Assembly (NCBI GenBank): GCA_938038825.1
Contig: CALHST010000432.1
Coordinates: 1-23,808 of the forward strand
DNA: 23,808 bases
DNA from: an uncultured Paracoccaceae bacterium
GTDB taxonomy: Bacteria > Pseudomonadota > Alphaproteobacteria > Rhodobacterales > Rhodobacteraceae
Reading direction: 5' to 3'
Made by a program: the position numbers and the translations under genes. Below, in pieces: positions 15,839 through 23,596 of the stretch. The first letter of the stretch is position 1. Every line of letters begins with the position of its first letter. The notes under the pieces are model-generated. The model worked only from the letters and a program-made list of their open reading frames with translations. It was not told the origin of the DNA and ran no database searches.

Positions 15839-16417
15839 ATGAAATCCCTGATCCTTGCCGCTGCTATGGCGCTGCCTGCGACGTTTGCCTTGGCTGCAGA
15901 CAAATATGTTCTTGATTCCAGCCACAGCCAAGTTGTGTTTTCTTACAACCACTTGGGCTATTCTACGACCTTTGGAATGTTCTCTGGTTTTGAAGGCGAC
16001 ATCGTGTTCGACAAAGAGAACCCAGATGCATCCAGCGTGACAGTGTCCATGCCCGTGAAATCCATGTTCACAGGCTGGGAAGCGCGCACGGGACACTTTA
16101 TGTCTGACGATTTCTTTGGTGCCAAAGACGAAGACCTGATCACGTTTAGTTCAACGGGCATCGAAGTGACCGGCGACAACACAGCCAAAATCACTGGCGA
16201 CTTGACCATGAACGACACAACCGTTTCCGTCGTTCTGGATGCGGTTCTCAACCAAGCAAGCGCCTATCCATTTGGTCAAAACGAAGGCCGTGAGTGGGCT
16301 GGTTTTAGTGCGACAACAACGTTGACTCGGTCTGATTTTGGATTGGGTGCGTTTGCGCCGGCAGTGAGCGACGACGTGCAAGTTCAGATTTCTGTTGAGG
16401 CGATGAAAGAAGGGTAA
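15839..16417 (+). CDS. YceI family periplasmic protein
   Basis: A 192-residue protein with a clear Sec signal peptide (MKSLILAAAMALPATFALA, cleavage likely before ADKY). It continues into a YceI lipocalin-like barrel: YVLDSSHSQVVFSYNHLGYS, then GWEARTGHFMSDDFF and KDEDLITFSSTGIE. YceI proteins bind isoprenoid chains such as polyprenyl quinone precursors in the periplasm. GGAGA stands 8 bases before the ATG. A strong terminator follows, and a second YceI domain is encoded by the convergent b561 fusion gene, suggesting a shared role in quinone or redox biology. Confidence 0.94.
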   Translation: MKSLILAAAMALPATFALAADKYVLDSSHSQVVFSYNHLGYSTTFGMFSGFEGDIVFDKENPDASSVTVSMPVKSMFTGWEARTGHFMSDDFFGAKDEDLITFSSTGIEVTGDNTAKITGDLTMNDTTVSVVLDAVLNQASAYPFGQNEGREWAGFSATTTLTRSDFGLGAFAPAVSDDVQVQISVEAMKEG

Positions 16418-16447
16418 GCCCGCTTCTTCATTGCGACTGTCGATAAC

Positions 16448-16481
16448 GGCCCGCTGGATGTTTCAGCGGGCCATTTCTTTT
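16448..16481 (+). terminator. Rho-independent terminator after yceI
   Basis: A 9-base stem GGCCCGCTG (16448-16456) and CAGCGGGCC (16464-16472) with a 7-base loop, then ATTTCTTTT. It lies 30 bases after the YceI stop. Confidence 0.8.
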
Positions 16482-16486
16482 GCAGA

Positions 16487-16502
16487 GCGGCTGCGCCGCA
16501 TA
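16487..16502. repeat. Short intergenic repeat GCGGCTGCGCCGCATA, copy 1
   Basis: This 16-base sequence recurs at 23318-23333 with one difference (G to A in the centre). Both copies are imperfect palindromes placed just after a gene and followed by a T-rich run and a GC-rich block. They may be a short dispersed element of this genome. Confidence 0.4.
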
Positions 16503-16563
16503 GGGTTTTATTTTGCTCAGTCCCCGCAAGGGCTTTTGGGGGGATCCCCCAAACCCCCGCGCT

Positions 16564-17772
16564 TTAGGATCCGTCTTTGGCGCGTGTGGCTGTGACGGCG
16601 ATGCGAACGTCAACGGCAAAGTTCAATGAGCTTTCATCTGACATGTTTTCCCCGATGCCAAAGTCCAGTCGATTGAGGGTGACAAGCGCCTTCATCGAAG
16701 CGCTGTCGCCGTCATATTGCAGTTCGAACGGCAGGCTGATGGGGACCGACCTGTCTTTGATGGTCAACAAACCCTCGGCGGCGTGGCCTTCGGGGATGAC
16801 AACGATATCTGCTTTGAACGTCGCGGTTGGGTGGTCTTCGACAGAAAAATAATCAGGACCCAAAGCCTGCTTTGTGACAGATCCCAGAGTGAGCGATGGG
16901 ATTGCGATGGTGACATCCACGCTTCCGGCTGTGCTGTGCGCGATTTCGGGGTCAAACGTGATGGACGCGGTCCAGTCGGCAAAATTGCCTTGGACCTTTG
17001 AATTGAACTGCGTGATTTCGATATCGATACTGCCGTCTGTCACAGTCCATTCTGATGCCACGTCATCCAGCTGCGTTTGGGGCGTTTCTGACCCGTGAGA
17101 CGCATAGACCCCAAGCCCTGCGCCGATACCAATGGCGATGATCCATGCCGCCACAGCCGACACAATTGGAACGGCGGAATGGCGATGAGGTACGACGTCG
17201 GGCGCGTTTCCGGAGCCAAACCACATGCGACGCAAGGTGTGATCCTTGTCGATGATGTGATGCTTGAGCGCCCCAGCGATATGAAGGATCACAGAAGCCA
17301 TGAGGACCCGTTCAAACACGATGTGCAAACCTGCAAACACAGATGCAACGGCGTCACTTTTGGGAACAAAGGGCAGGTTCTGCCCAAAGGGCCACCAGAT
17401 CGGGGCAAAGCCTGTTGTCGCAGCATGGTGGATCCACCCGGACAAAGGCACGAGTAGCAAAGAGCCATAAAGAAGCCAGTGCACTGTTTCTGCGGCCCAA
17501 TGCTCCACTTTGCGGTCAGGGTGCAAGGGCCCGGGTTTGGGTTGGCTGATGGCCCATGCAATTCGGGCCAATGCTACAAAGAATACGGTTACGCCCAGTG
17601 TTTTGTGCAGCGAGAACAAGAACGCCTTGCGGGTGAGTTCTTCGGGGGTGTTGAACGGCAAGCCATTGGCGATAATCCCAAGTGGGATCAGCGACAGGAT
17701 CAACAGGGCGGTGAGCCAATGAAAGGTTTTGGTCACGCTGCCATAACTGCGCGTGGTGTTTTGTGCGGGCAT
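16564..17772 (-). CDS. Cytochrome b561-YceI fusion protein
   Basis: A 402-residue two-domain protein. Residues 1-190 are a cytochrome b561-type membrane domain with four helices and heme-ligand histidines. FHWLTALLILSLIPLG, LHKTLGVTVFFVALARIAW, VHWLLYGSLLLVPLSGWIHH and LHIVFERVLMASVILHIAGA mark the helices. A fifth hydrophobic segment (about 205-225) leads into a periplasmic YceI domain (about 235-400, with WTASITFDPE, GPDYFSVEDHPTATFKAD and LDFGIGE). b561 domains pass electrons between quinol and periplasmic partners, so a fused YceI lipid-binding barrel may hold a quinone or similar substrate. The gene is convergent with yceI. AAGAGA lies upstream of the ATG. Confidence 0.92.
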   Translation of the reverse strand: MPAQNTTRSYGSVTKTFHWLTALLILSLIPLGIIANGLPFNTPEELTRKAFLFSLHKTLGVTVFFVALARIAWAISQPKPGPLHPDRKVEHWAAETVHWLLYGSLLLVPLSGWIHHAATTGFAPIWWPFGQNLPFVPKSDAVASVFAGLHIVFERVLMASVILHIAGALKHHIIDKDHTLRRMWFGSGNAPDVVPHRHSAVPIVSAVAAWIIAIGIGAGLGVYASHGSETPQTQLDDVASEWTVTDGSIDIEITQFNSKVQGNFADWTASITFDPEIAHSTAGSVDVTIAIPSLTLGSVTKQALGPDYFSVEDHPTATFKADIVVIPEGHAAEGLLTIKDRSVPISLPFELQYDGDSASMKALVTLNRLDFGIGENMSDESSLNFAVDVRIAVTATRAKDGS

Positions 17773-17859
17773 GGGGCGTCTCTTTTTTGTACCGTATGTC
17801 TATGGCTAACATTTAGGTACCGCGAATGCGCGCGCTAAGCCATGGGCTTAATAAAACGC

Positions 17860-17894
17860 GTGCGTCAGCGCAAAGGAGTAGGGCGCTGACGCAC
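17860..17894 (-). terminator. Perfect 12-base inverted repeat, probable terminator
   Basis: GTGCGTCAGCGC (17860-17871) and GCGCTGACGCAC (17883-17894) pair perfectly around an 11-base loop. On the minus strand the hairpin is followed by GCGTTTTATT, a terminator-like tail. On the plus strand no T run follows. It could end a minus-strand transcript from 17926-18144. Confidence 0.55.
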
Positions 17895-17925
17895 AGAGGC
17901 CGGATCCGTACGATTGGGCGTCGTG

Positions 17926-18144
17926 TCAGTGGGGATCCTGCTTTTGTGTGGGGGTGCGCGTTGTTTCAGAGCCATCCAAGGGGCGGGGAGCCAAACCTGC
18001 AACAACGCGCGGTGTGAGTGGTGAATTAGCAGATGCACAATCTGTATGTGTCGGTGCTGCCCTTTTTTCGGCCTTAAGTGATGTGGCCGATCCGGGGGAT
18101 CGTAGGGGAAGTGGAAGGGCAGACAGCGACAGCATAACGAACAC
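17926..18144 (-). CDS. Possible small exported hypothetical protein
   Basis: A 72-codon frame starting at GTG 18144 (or ATG 18135, MLSLSALPLPLRSPGSA). A short hydrophobic start is followed by a Pro-, Thr- and Ser-rich tail with one cysteine. It ends 31 bases before a terminator-like hairpin on the same strand, which is the main support. There is no clear ribosome binding site and I know of no family. Overlapping frames on both strands are also open, so this may be chance. Confidence 0.3.
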   Translation of the reverse strand: MFVMLSLSALPLPLRSPGSATSLKAEKRAAPTHTDCASANSPLTPRVVAGLAPRPLDGSETTRTPTQKQDPH

Positions 18145-18160
18145 ACACCATTTCGGTAAA

Positions 18161-18179
18161 ATTCTACTAAAAGTAGAAT
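18161..18179. promoter_or_regulatory. AT-rich perfect inverted repeat
   Basis: ATTCTACT (18161-18168) and AGTAGAAT (18172-18179) form perfect 8-base arms around AAA. It lies just upstream of the possible minus-strand ORF and about 115 bases before fabD. It may be an operator or a small RNA hairpin; on the minus strand a TTTT follows. Confidence 0.4.
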
Positions 18180-18229
18180 CAGGTTAACACGCATGTCGGG
18201 AATTGCCTAACGCTTTTGTGATTGGGCCG

Positions 18230-18258
18230 TTGCGCCGCGTAAACCAGCGGCGTATCCA
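18230..18258 (+). promoter_or_regulatory. Candidate fabD promoter
   Basis: TTGCGC (18230-18235) and TATCCA (18253-18258) are separated by 17 bases, about 35 bases before the fabD start. Spacing is ideal but both boxes match the consensus only in part. Confidence 0.3.
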
Positions 18259-18293
18259 AGTTTCCAAAGCACGTTAGAACAAAGGACAGGCAC

Positions 18294-19226
18294 ATGAGTG
18301 TGGCATTCGTTTTCCCAGGGCAAGGGGCGCAGACAATCGGAATGGGCAAGGCGTTAGCGGATGCCTATCCCAGCGCGGCAGAGGTCTTTGCCGAGGTGGA
18401 CGACGCCTTGGGGGAATCCCTGTCTTCATTGATCTGGGAAGGCGAACAGGATGCGTTGACGCTGACCCAAAATGCGCAGCCAGCATTGATGGCCACGTCA
18501 ATTGCGGCGCTGCGCGCGTTAAAGGCCGAAGGATTTGGATTGGACAAAGCGACGTTTGTGGCTGGGCATTCTTTGGGCGAGTATTCCGCGTTGTGTGCGG
18601 CGGGGGCGATTTCGGTGGCGGATACGGCGCGCTTGTTGCGTACGCGCGGCGAAGCGATGCAAAAAGCGGTTCCGGTTGGCGTTGGCGCGATGGCTGCCTT
18701 GTTGGGCCTTGATTTCGCGGGCGCCACAGAGGTTGCGCAAGAGGCGGCGAGCGAAGGTCAGGTGTGTCAGGCGGCCAATGACAATGATCCGGGGCAGGTT
18801 GTGATCTCGGGGCATAAAGAGGCGATTGAGCGGGCCGTGAGTATTGCCAAGGAAAAAGGTGCCAAGCGTGCAGTTTTGTTACCCGTAAGCGCGCCATTCC
18901 ATTGTGCTTTGATGCAGCCAGCGGCCGATGTGATGGCGCAGGCTTTGGCCAATGTTAAGATCAACGTGCCTGCGGTTCCGCTGGTGGCCAATGTGCGGGC
19001 CGAGGCGGTGACGGACCCGGATCAGATCCGCGCGTTGTTAGTGGAACAGGTGACGGGCTCTGTGCGCTGGCGCGAAAGCGTGGCCTGGATGGCGGGTCAA
19101 GGTGTCACTGAACTGTGGGAGATCGGTGCGGGCAAGGCGCTGTCTGGCATGGCACGCCGCATTGATCGGGCGTTGGCAACCAAGGCAATTGGCGCGCCTG
19201 CGGATCTGGATGCGCTTAAGGGCTGA
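18294..19226 (+). CDS. fabD: Malonyl-CoA:ACP transacylase
   Basis: This cytoplasmic enzyme moves malonyl from CoA to acyl carrier protein and so supplies the elongation unit for type II fatty acid synthesis. At 310 residues it has the normal length. The nucleophile is S93 in GHSLGE, the N-terminal FPGQGAQ motif is at residues 7-13, and the catalytic His203 lies in SAPFHCALM. GAGKALSGM near the C-terminus is also typical. An AAGGA stands before the ATG. It is separated from fabG by an ankyrin-repeat gene instead of being followed by it directly. Confidence 0.97.
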   Translation: MSVAFVFPGQGAQTIGMGKALADAYPSAAEVFAEVDDALGESLSSLIWEGEQDALTLTQNAQPALMATSIAALRALKAEGFGLDKATFVAGHSLGEYSALCAAGAISVADTARLLRTRGEAMQKAVPVGVGAMAALLGLDFAGATEVAQEAASEGQVCQAANDNDPGQVVISGHKEAIERAVSIAKEKGAKRAVLLPVSAPFHCALMQPAADVMAQALANVKINVPAVPLVANVRAEAVTDPDQIRALLVEQVTGSVRWRESVAWMAGQGVTELWEIGAGKALSGMARRIDRALATKAIGAPADLDALKG

Positions 19227-19394
19227 GGCCCCGTCAGAAATCTTGAAAAAACCACGCGGATCGGGTATCAAACCCCTGCCTGACAGGAGGCATTCGGTCC
19301 GCGTAAAGGGTTCAACCCACCGTCCAAAGATGCAGATTGCACCTTTTTTCCTCTCGAAGATGCGGACGTCGAGGATTTGGAAAGATGGTGGACT

Positions 19395-20540
19395 ATGACA
19401 CATTCCCTTCCGGAAAACGCGAGTCTTGAGTGGCTTAAGAAAACTGCGAAACAGCGCAAGAAAGCGCTGGCAGAGCAGGGTATTGATGTGACTTTGTCGG
19501 CGTGCCAATTCGAGCTGGCCAAGGAATATGGTTTTGCCAGTTGGCGTGAGGTGAAAGCACATTTTGACAAAGACACCGAAAGTGCCGAGCAAGCGCGCGC
19601 GTTCTTTGATGCCGTGACCCGCGATCATGTCAAAACGGTTGTTTCGATGATCAATGCTGCGCCTGATTTGGTCGGGGTCGTGGCGGATCATCCGTTTTGG
19701 GGTGGGCAGCTACAGGCCTTGCACTTAGCGGTTGAGGGTCACCGGCCAGAGATGGTCGCGACCTTGCTGGCTGCTGGTGCTGATGTGAACGGGCACAACG
19801 CGGGATATGATCACTGGTCGCCTTTGATGTTGGCGTTGAAAGATGAGCGCGGTGACATCGAAAAGATGCTGCGCGACGCAGGTGCGCGGGTTGGGCCGTG
19901 CGAGGCGTTGTTGGCAGGGGATGATGCCTTTGTCACCGAGTGGTTCGCGGTGAAGCGAAAGGCCAACTTCGACCGTCCCGGCGGGTCTTTGATCGCTCTT
20001 GCACGGACGCCTCATGCTGTGCGCGTTTTGCTGGATGCAGGGTATTCGGTGACAGAGAAAGATCGCTGGGGATCAAACGCCATGGATGCGCTAAGCCGGG
20101 TCGGGGCGGCGGGTAAGCCGCTTGTCGAGGCGTTGGTTCGGGCCGGGGAAACGGCTTTGGGTCGGGACATTGCGCGGTTGGGCGATTTGCAGGCACTAAA
20201 ATCAGCGTGTGAGACCAATCCGACTTGGGTGAACGATCCGTCTGTTTTGATGGCTGCTGTTGATTTCGGGCATATCGATTCTGTTGCGTGGCTTTTGAGC
20301 CAAGGTGCTGACGTGCAGTCGCGCCATGACTTTGGGTCTGAAGGCACCGCACTACATTCCGCCGCATGGGGCGGGAATTTGGCGATGGTGACCTTGTTGC
20401 TTGACCATGGGGCGGATGTTGACGCGTTGGATACTGAGTATCGCACGACGCCGAAAGTCTGGGCCGAAACAGCGCGTCGGGTCACCAATAACCCGGATTG
20501 CGAAGCGGTTGCCGCGCTTTTGGCGCAGCAAATCCCGTAA
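19395..20540 (+). CDS. Ankyrin-repeat protein
   Basis: A 381-residue protein without signal peptide. The N-terminus (MTHSLPENASLEWLKKTAK and FELAKEYGFASWREVKAH) is a helical cap often found before ankyrin repeats in bacterial proteins. Ankyrin units follow: LQALHLAVEGHRPEMVATLL (about residues 112-145), a second at 146-175, a degenerate one at 205-240, then SVLMAAVDFGHIDSVAWLL and TALHSAAWGGNLAMVTLLL (about 283-360). Ankyrin repeats bind other proteins; the partner is unknown. The frame is open to a TTG at 19377 but the ATG at 19395 is preferred. The gene lies between fabD and fabG, 63 bases before fabG. Confidence 0.9.
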   Translation: MTHSLPENASLEWLKKTAKQRKKALAEQGIDVTLSACQFELAKEYGFASWREVKAHFDKDTESAEQARAFFDAVTRDHVKTVVSMINAAPDLVGVVADHPFWGGQLQALHLAVEGHRPEMVATLLAAGADVNGHNAGYDHWSPLMLALKDERGDIEKMLRDAGARVGPCEALLAGDDAFVTEWFAVKRKANFDRPGGSLIALARTPHAVRVLLDAGYSVTEKDRWGSNAMDALSRVGAAGKPLVEALVRAGETALGRDIARLGDLQALKSACETNPTWVNDPSVLMAAVDFGHIDSVAWLLSQGADVQSRHDFGSEGTALHSAAWGGNLAMVTLLLDHGADVDALDTEYRTTPKVWAETARRVTNNPDCEAVAALLAQQIP

Positions 20541-20603
20541 GCACTGCTTGATTTGGGCGCGCTGTCGGGGCAAGACGGGGATCAAACGAGAATTGGGGGC
20601 ACC

Positions 20604-21341
20604 ATGTTTGATCTTTCAGGAAAATCCGCGCTGGTTACAGGCGCATCTGGCGGCATCGGTGCCGATATTGCGCGGCAATTGCACAGCGCAGGCGCAACCG
20701 TTGGCCTTTCGGGTACGCGGGTGGAACCGCTGGAGGCATTGGCGGCAGAGTTGGGCGAACGTGCGCATGTCCTGCCCTGTAACCTGAGCGATACCGGTGC
20801 AGTAGACGCGCTGCCCAAGCAAGCCGCCGAAGCCATGGGATCGGTTGACATCCTGATCAACAACGCTGGGATTACGCGGGACAATCTGTTCATGCGCATG
20901 TCTGCGGATGAATGGGAAAGCGTGATCGACGTGAACTTGGGCGCGACGTTCCGTCTGTGCAAGGGCGTGATGCGTGGCATGATGAAAACGCGTTGGGGTC
21001 GGATCGTGAACATCTCGTCCGTTGTGGGGGCGACCGGAAATCCGGGGCAGGCCAATTATGCCGCATCCAAAGCGGGCATGGTGGGCATGACGAAATCACT
21101 GGCTTACGAGGTGGCCTCGCGCGGGATTACAGTGAACGCGGTGGCACCGGGCTTTATCGCCACAGCCATGACAGACAAACTGACTGACGATCAAAAATCC
21201 GGAATTCTGGCGCAAATCCCAACCGGTCGGATGGGCAGTCCGGACGAAATTGCCTCGGCGGTTCTGTACCTTGCAAGCCCCGAAGCCGCTTATATCACAG
21301 GCACCACCTTGCACGTGAACGGCGGCATGGCCATGTTGTAA
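20604..21341 (+). CDS. fabG: 3-oxoacyl-ACP reductase
   Basis: This enzyme reduces 3-oxoacyl-ACP with NADPH in the first reductive step of each fatty acid elongation cycle. At 245 residues it is a classical short-chain dehydrogenase. The cofactor motif TGASGGIG is at residues 12-19, NNAG follows (about 89-92), and the catalytic triad is S139, Y152 and K156 in ISSVVG and YAASK. The C-terminal IPTGRMGSPDEIASAVLYLA and ITGTTLHVNGGM are typical of FabG. The start at 20604 (MFDLSGKSALVTG) matches the family; the open frame upstream to 20553 is not conserved in character. It is followed 214 bases later by acpP. Confidence 0.97.
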   Translation: MFDLSGKSALVTGASGGIGADIARQLHSAGATVGLSGTRVEPLEALAAELGERAHVLPCNLSDTGAVDALPKQAAEAMGSVDILINNAGITRDNLFMRMSADEWESVIDVNLGATFRLCKGVMRGMMKTRWGRIVNISSVVGATGNPGQANYAASKAGMVGMTKSLAYEVASRGITVNAVAPGFIATAMTDKLTDDQKSGILAQIPTGRMGSPDEIASAVLYLASPEAAYITGTTLHVNGGMAML

Positions 21342-21369
21342 CGGCAGATCAGTGCGGCTTGCGCAATAC

Positions 21370-21397
21370 TTGCCATTGTGGCGATTCGTGTTATAGG
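21370..21397 (+). promoter_or_regulatory. Candidate acpP promoter
   Basis: TTGCCA (21370-21375) and TATAGG (21392-21397) are separated by 16 bases in the 214-base space between fabG and acpP. The leader would be about 150 bases. A separate strong promoter would fit the high demand for acyl carrier protein. Confidence 0.45.
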
Positions 21398-21555
21398 CGG
21401 CGCTGAGATATCCCGACATGGCACACATGCTGTGTTGGAAACCGGATAGACCGGACCAAAACCGCGCTTCAAAAAGAGGCGCATATCGACGCCTTCCCAA
21501 TTGGGGGCAACCATATCGGACCGCAGGGTTTGATAACAGAATAAGGACTTGAAGC

Positions 21556-21789
21556 ATGAGCGACGTCGCAGATCGGGTGAAGAAAATCGTTGTGGATCAC
21601 CTCGGCGTGGAAGAAGGCAAAGTAAGCGAAAACGCGTCCTTCATTGACGACCTGGGCGCAGACAGCCTGGACACAGTGGAATTGGTCATGGCCTTCGAAG
21701 AAGAGTTTGGCATCGAGATCCCAGATGACGCAGCCGAAACCATCCAAACATTTGGCGACGCAGTGAAATTCATCACTGAAGCGGCCTAA
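21556..21789 (+). CDS. acpP: Acyl carrier protein
   Basis: A 77-residue acidic protein that carries growing acyl chains on a phosphopantetheine arm. The attachment serine is S37 in the motif GADSLDTVELVM. Helix 2 and the rest (AFEEEFGIEIPDDAAETIQT) match the family closely. AAGGA stands about 7 bases before the ATG. A strong terminator follows, so the transcript ends here; fabF, which usually comes next, is absent from the window. Confidence 0.98.
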   Translation: MSDVADRVKKIVVDHLGVEEGKVSENASFIDDLGADSLDTVELVMAFEEEFGIEIPDDAAETIQTFGDAVKFITEAA

Positions 21790-21818
21790 ACAGCTTTTAT
21801 TGGCATAACACGCCGATT

Positions 21819-21855
21819 GAAGGCGCCTCTCCCAGCGGAGAGGCGCCTTTTTTTG
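21819..21855 (+). terminator. Strong Rho-independent terminator after acpP
   Basis: AAGGCGCCTCTC (21820-21831) and GAGAGGCGCCTT (21838-21849) form a perfect 12-base stem, extendable by one C-G pair, followed by a run of seven T. It lies 30 bases after the acpP stop. Confidence 0.93.
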
Positions 21856-21950
21856 TGCAGCTGTGGTTTTGGGGGCTGACAGACTCGGCAGGCTTTGTCA
21901 CTCTGGGTTGAAATGGGCAGGCACAAAAACAAACGGGTTAAGTAACCGCA

Positions 21951-22502
21951 ATGCGGGCGATCCCCACTATAAACACTCAGCGGCTGACTTTAAGATCAAT
22001 GCGACCGCAAGACTTTGAACGCTATGCAGAAATCTGGCGCCACTGCGAAGTTGTGCGCTTTGTCGGGGGTACTCCCTGGGAAGAAGGGCGGGCTTGGCAG
22101 TCGTTTCTGCGCAATGCGGGGCATTGGCATATGGTGGGGTATGGCCAATGGGCCATCGAACCGCATGGCGCGGCCCGTATGATGGGGCAGGCCGGGTTTT
22201 TCCGCGCAATGCTGGGACTGGGGGATGATTTTGATGGCCACCCCGAAGCCGGTTGGATGCTGCATCCTGATGCACAAGGGCAAGGTTTGGGTGCGGATGC
22301 CGCCTTAGCCGCACATGAATGGTTTGACCGCGTTGTCACAGGACCTCTTGTCTGCAAGATCTCTTTGGAAAATTGGCGGTCACTGCGGATCGCAAAAGAG
22401 TTGGGCTATGCGGATCTGCGCGACATTGAAATGGACGGGGACATGGTGCGTCTGCTGTTTCGCAAGGGGCCGCCGGGAATGCCGCGGAATCTTTTGGCCT
22501 AG
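21951..22502 (+). CDS. GNAT family N-acetyltransferase, RimJ/RimL type
   Basis: A 183-residue protein of the RimJ/RimL-like acetyltransferase branch. The start TINTQRLTLRSMRPQDFERY is typical of the branch. The acetyl-CoA loop is HPDAQGQGLGADAALAAHEW (about residues 102-121). SLENWRSLRIAKELGYAD is the usual C-terminal motif with the conserved Asn. The acceptor is unknown; family members modify ribosomal proteins, antibiotics or small amines. It lies alone between the acpP terminator and the HisA-like gene, about 50 bases before the latter on the same strand. Confidence 0.92.
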   Translation: MRAIPTINTQRLTLRSMRPQDFERYAEIWRHCEVVRFVGGTPWEEGRAWQSFLRNAGHWHMVGYGQWAIEPHGAARMMGQAGFFRAMLGLGDDFDGHPEAGWMLHPDAQGQGLGADAALAAHEWFDRVVTGPLVCKISLENWRSLRIAKELGYADLRDIEMDGDMVRLLFRKGPPGMPRNLLA

Positions 22503-22553
22503 GGGCCTACCTGTGGTAGATTGCGAGTCTGCTGTTCACATTCGGAGTCTGCC

Positions 22554-23297
22554 ATGATCCTTTATCCTACGCTTGAACTGTCCCGCGGCCAATGCGTATC
22601 GCTGTCCCGTGGGCGGCTCGATTTGGCGGAAGTCTGGCATGTGGATCCGATCGAGACCGCGCGCTCTTGGGCAGGTGCGGGTGCGCAATGGATGCATGTA
22701 ACTGATTTCGACCGTGTGGAAGGACGTGATACCAACACGGATCTCATCCAGACTATCATACGAACTGTTGGAATTCCCGTACAGGTGGCGGGCGGAATGC
22801 GCAGTGCTGATACCATTGCGGATTGGATAGACCGAGGCGCAGGCCGCGTTGTGGTGTCCACTTTGGCAGCACGAGATCCACAATCGCTCAAGGCTTTGGC
22901 CAAAGCCTATCCTGACCAAATCGTGCTGTCTGTGGATGTGTGGAATGGACATGTGATGCTGGATGGCTGGCGCCACGAAAGTGCGTTTGCCCCGGCTGAT
23001 TTGATCGCGGCGTTTAATGATGCCCCCTTGGCGGCAGTCATCGTGACAGACATTGAAAGTGATGTGGAAGACCGGGATGCACAGTTGGGTGTGGTGTCCG
23101 GTTTGGCAGCAAAAGCCCATGCACCGGTGATCGCAAGTGGTGTTGTGCGCTCGAGTGATGATGTGGCGAGATTGAAGTATGTGCCGAATATTTCAGGCGC
23201 TTTGATCGGTCGTGCATTGTTTCGACGCAATGTGGAACTGGGCGAGGCTTTGGCCGTGGCCCAGCCGGTCCCGGAACCCGTTGCCGAGTTTCTGTAG
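22554..23297 (+). CDS. HisA-like TIM-barrel protein (paralogue)
   Basis: A 247-residue TIM barrel related to HisA, the ProFAR isomerase of histidine synthesis. The alignment by eye gives MILYPTLELSRGQCVSLSRG for the usual start with IDLxxGxCVRL, VQVAGGMRS for the phosphate loop, SVDVWNGHVMLDGW for the second acidic site (D128) and SGALIGRALF for the C-terminal phosphate site. The first catalytic Asp (D8) is Glu (E8) here, and ASGG is changed to ASGV. No his genes adjoin it. It may be a divergent isomerase or have a new substrate. The ATG at 22554 is preferred over an upstream frame start because the family begins there. Confidence 0.85.
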   Translation: MILYPTLELSRGQCVSLSRGRLDLAEVWHVDPIETARSWAGAGAQWMHVTDFDRVEGRDTNTDLIQTIIRTVGIPVQVAGGMRSADTIADWIDRGAGRVVVSTLAARDPQSLKALAKAYPDQIVLSVDVWNGHVMLDGWRHESAFAPADLIAAFNDAPLAAVIVTDIESDVEDRDAQLGVVSGLAAKAHAPVIASGVVRSSDDVARLKYVPNISGALIGRALFRRNVELGEALAVAQPVPEPVAEFL

Positions 23298-23317
23298 AGG
23301 CGCTGTTCAAATACGGG

Positions 23318-23342
23318 GCGGCTACGCCGCATAATTTTTTTT
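23318..23342 (+). terminator. Probable terminator and short repeat copy 2 after the HisA-like gene
   Basis: GCGGC-TAC-GCCGC (23318-23330) is a 5-base stem hairpin followed by ATAATTTTTTTT. It lies 20 bases after the stop. The first 16 bases are copy 2 of the repeat at 16487-16502. A second small inverted repeat, TGAGGG with CCCTCA, follows. Confidence 0.55.
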
Positions 23343-23596
23343 GGTGAGGGGGCTGCCTGCACCCTCATACGCCCCTTTGGATTCTACGTAAGGTATTGCT
23401 TTCATTGTCGTCTCTGCGAAGATGAAGGCGGTTGGTTTCTCGGATGACCATCCGTGATACAGGTGGCGAGCACGCAACCCCGTGGACAACCTGCTTTACG
23501 ATCGCAAAATATCTTGCTTCCGGTCACATCTTTCCGGCCATCCGAACGCTAGAAGGGCCTTCGCGACAAAGTATAATCAAGGATGAGGACAAAGAT
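23343..23596. other. Gap without recognisable gene
   Basis: No start with a good ribosome binding site, no RNA gene and no family motif is seen. Base composition is less GC-rich than in the neighbouring genes. Open frames on both strands overlap and do not resemble proteins I know. Confidence 0.4.

Larger units (their letters stand above)
17773..18293. other. 520-base intergenic region between b561-YceI and fabD
   Basis: This stretch holds the b561 upstream region, a strong inverted repeat (17860-17894), a possible small minus-strand gene (17926-18144), an AT-rich inverted repeat (18161-18179) and a candidate fabD promoter (18230-18258). No RNA gene, transposase or second clear coding gene is seen. 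Confidence 0.6.

Noticed and set aside
17948..18187. 79-codon plus-strand frame in the b561-fabD gap
   Set aside because: No ribosome binding site, and no downstream terminator on that strand; the minus-strand frame has better support.
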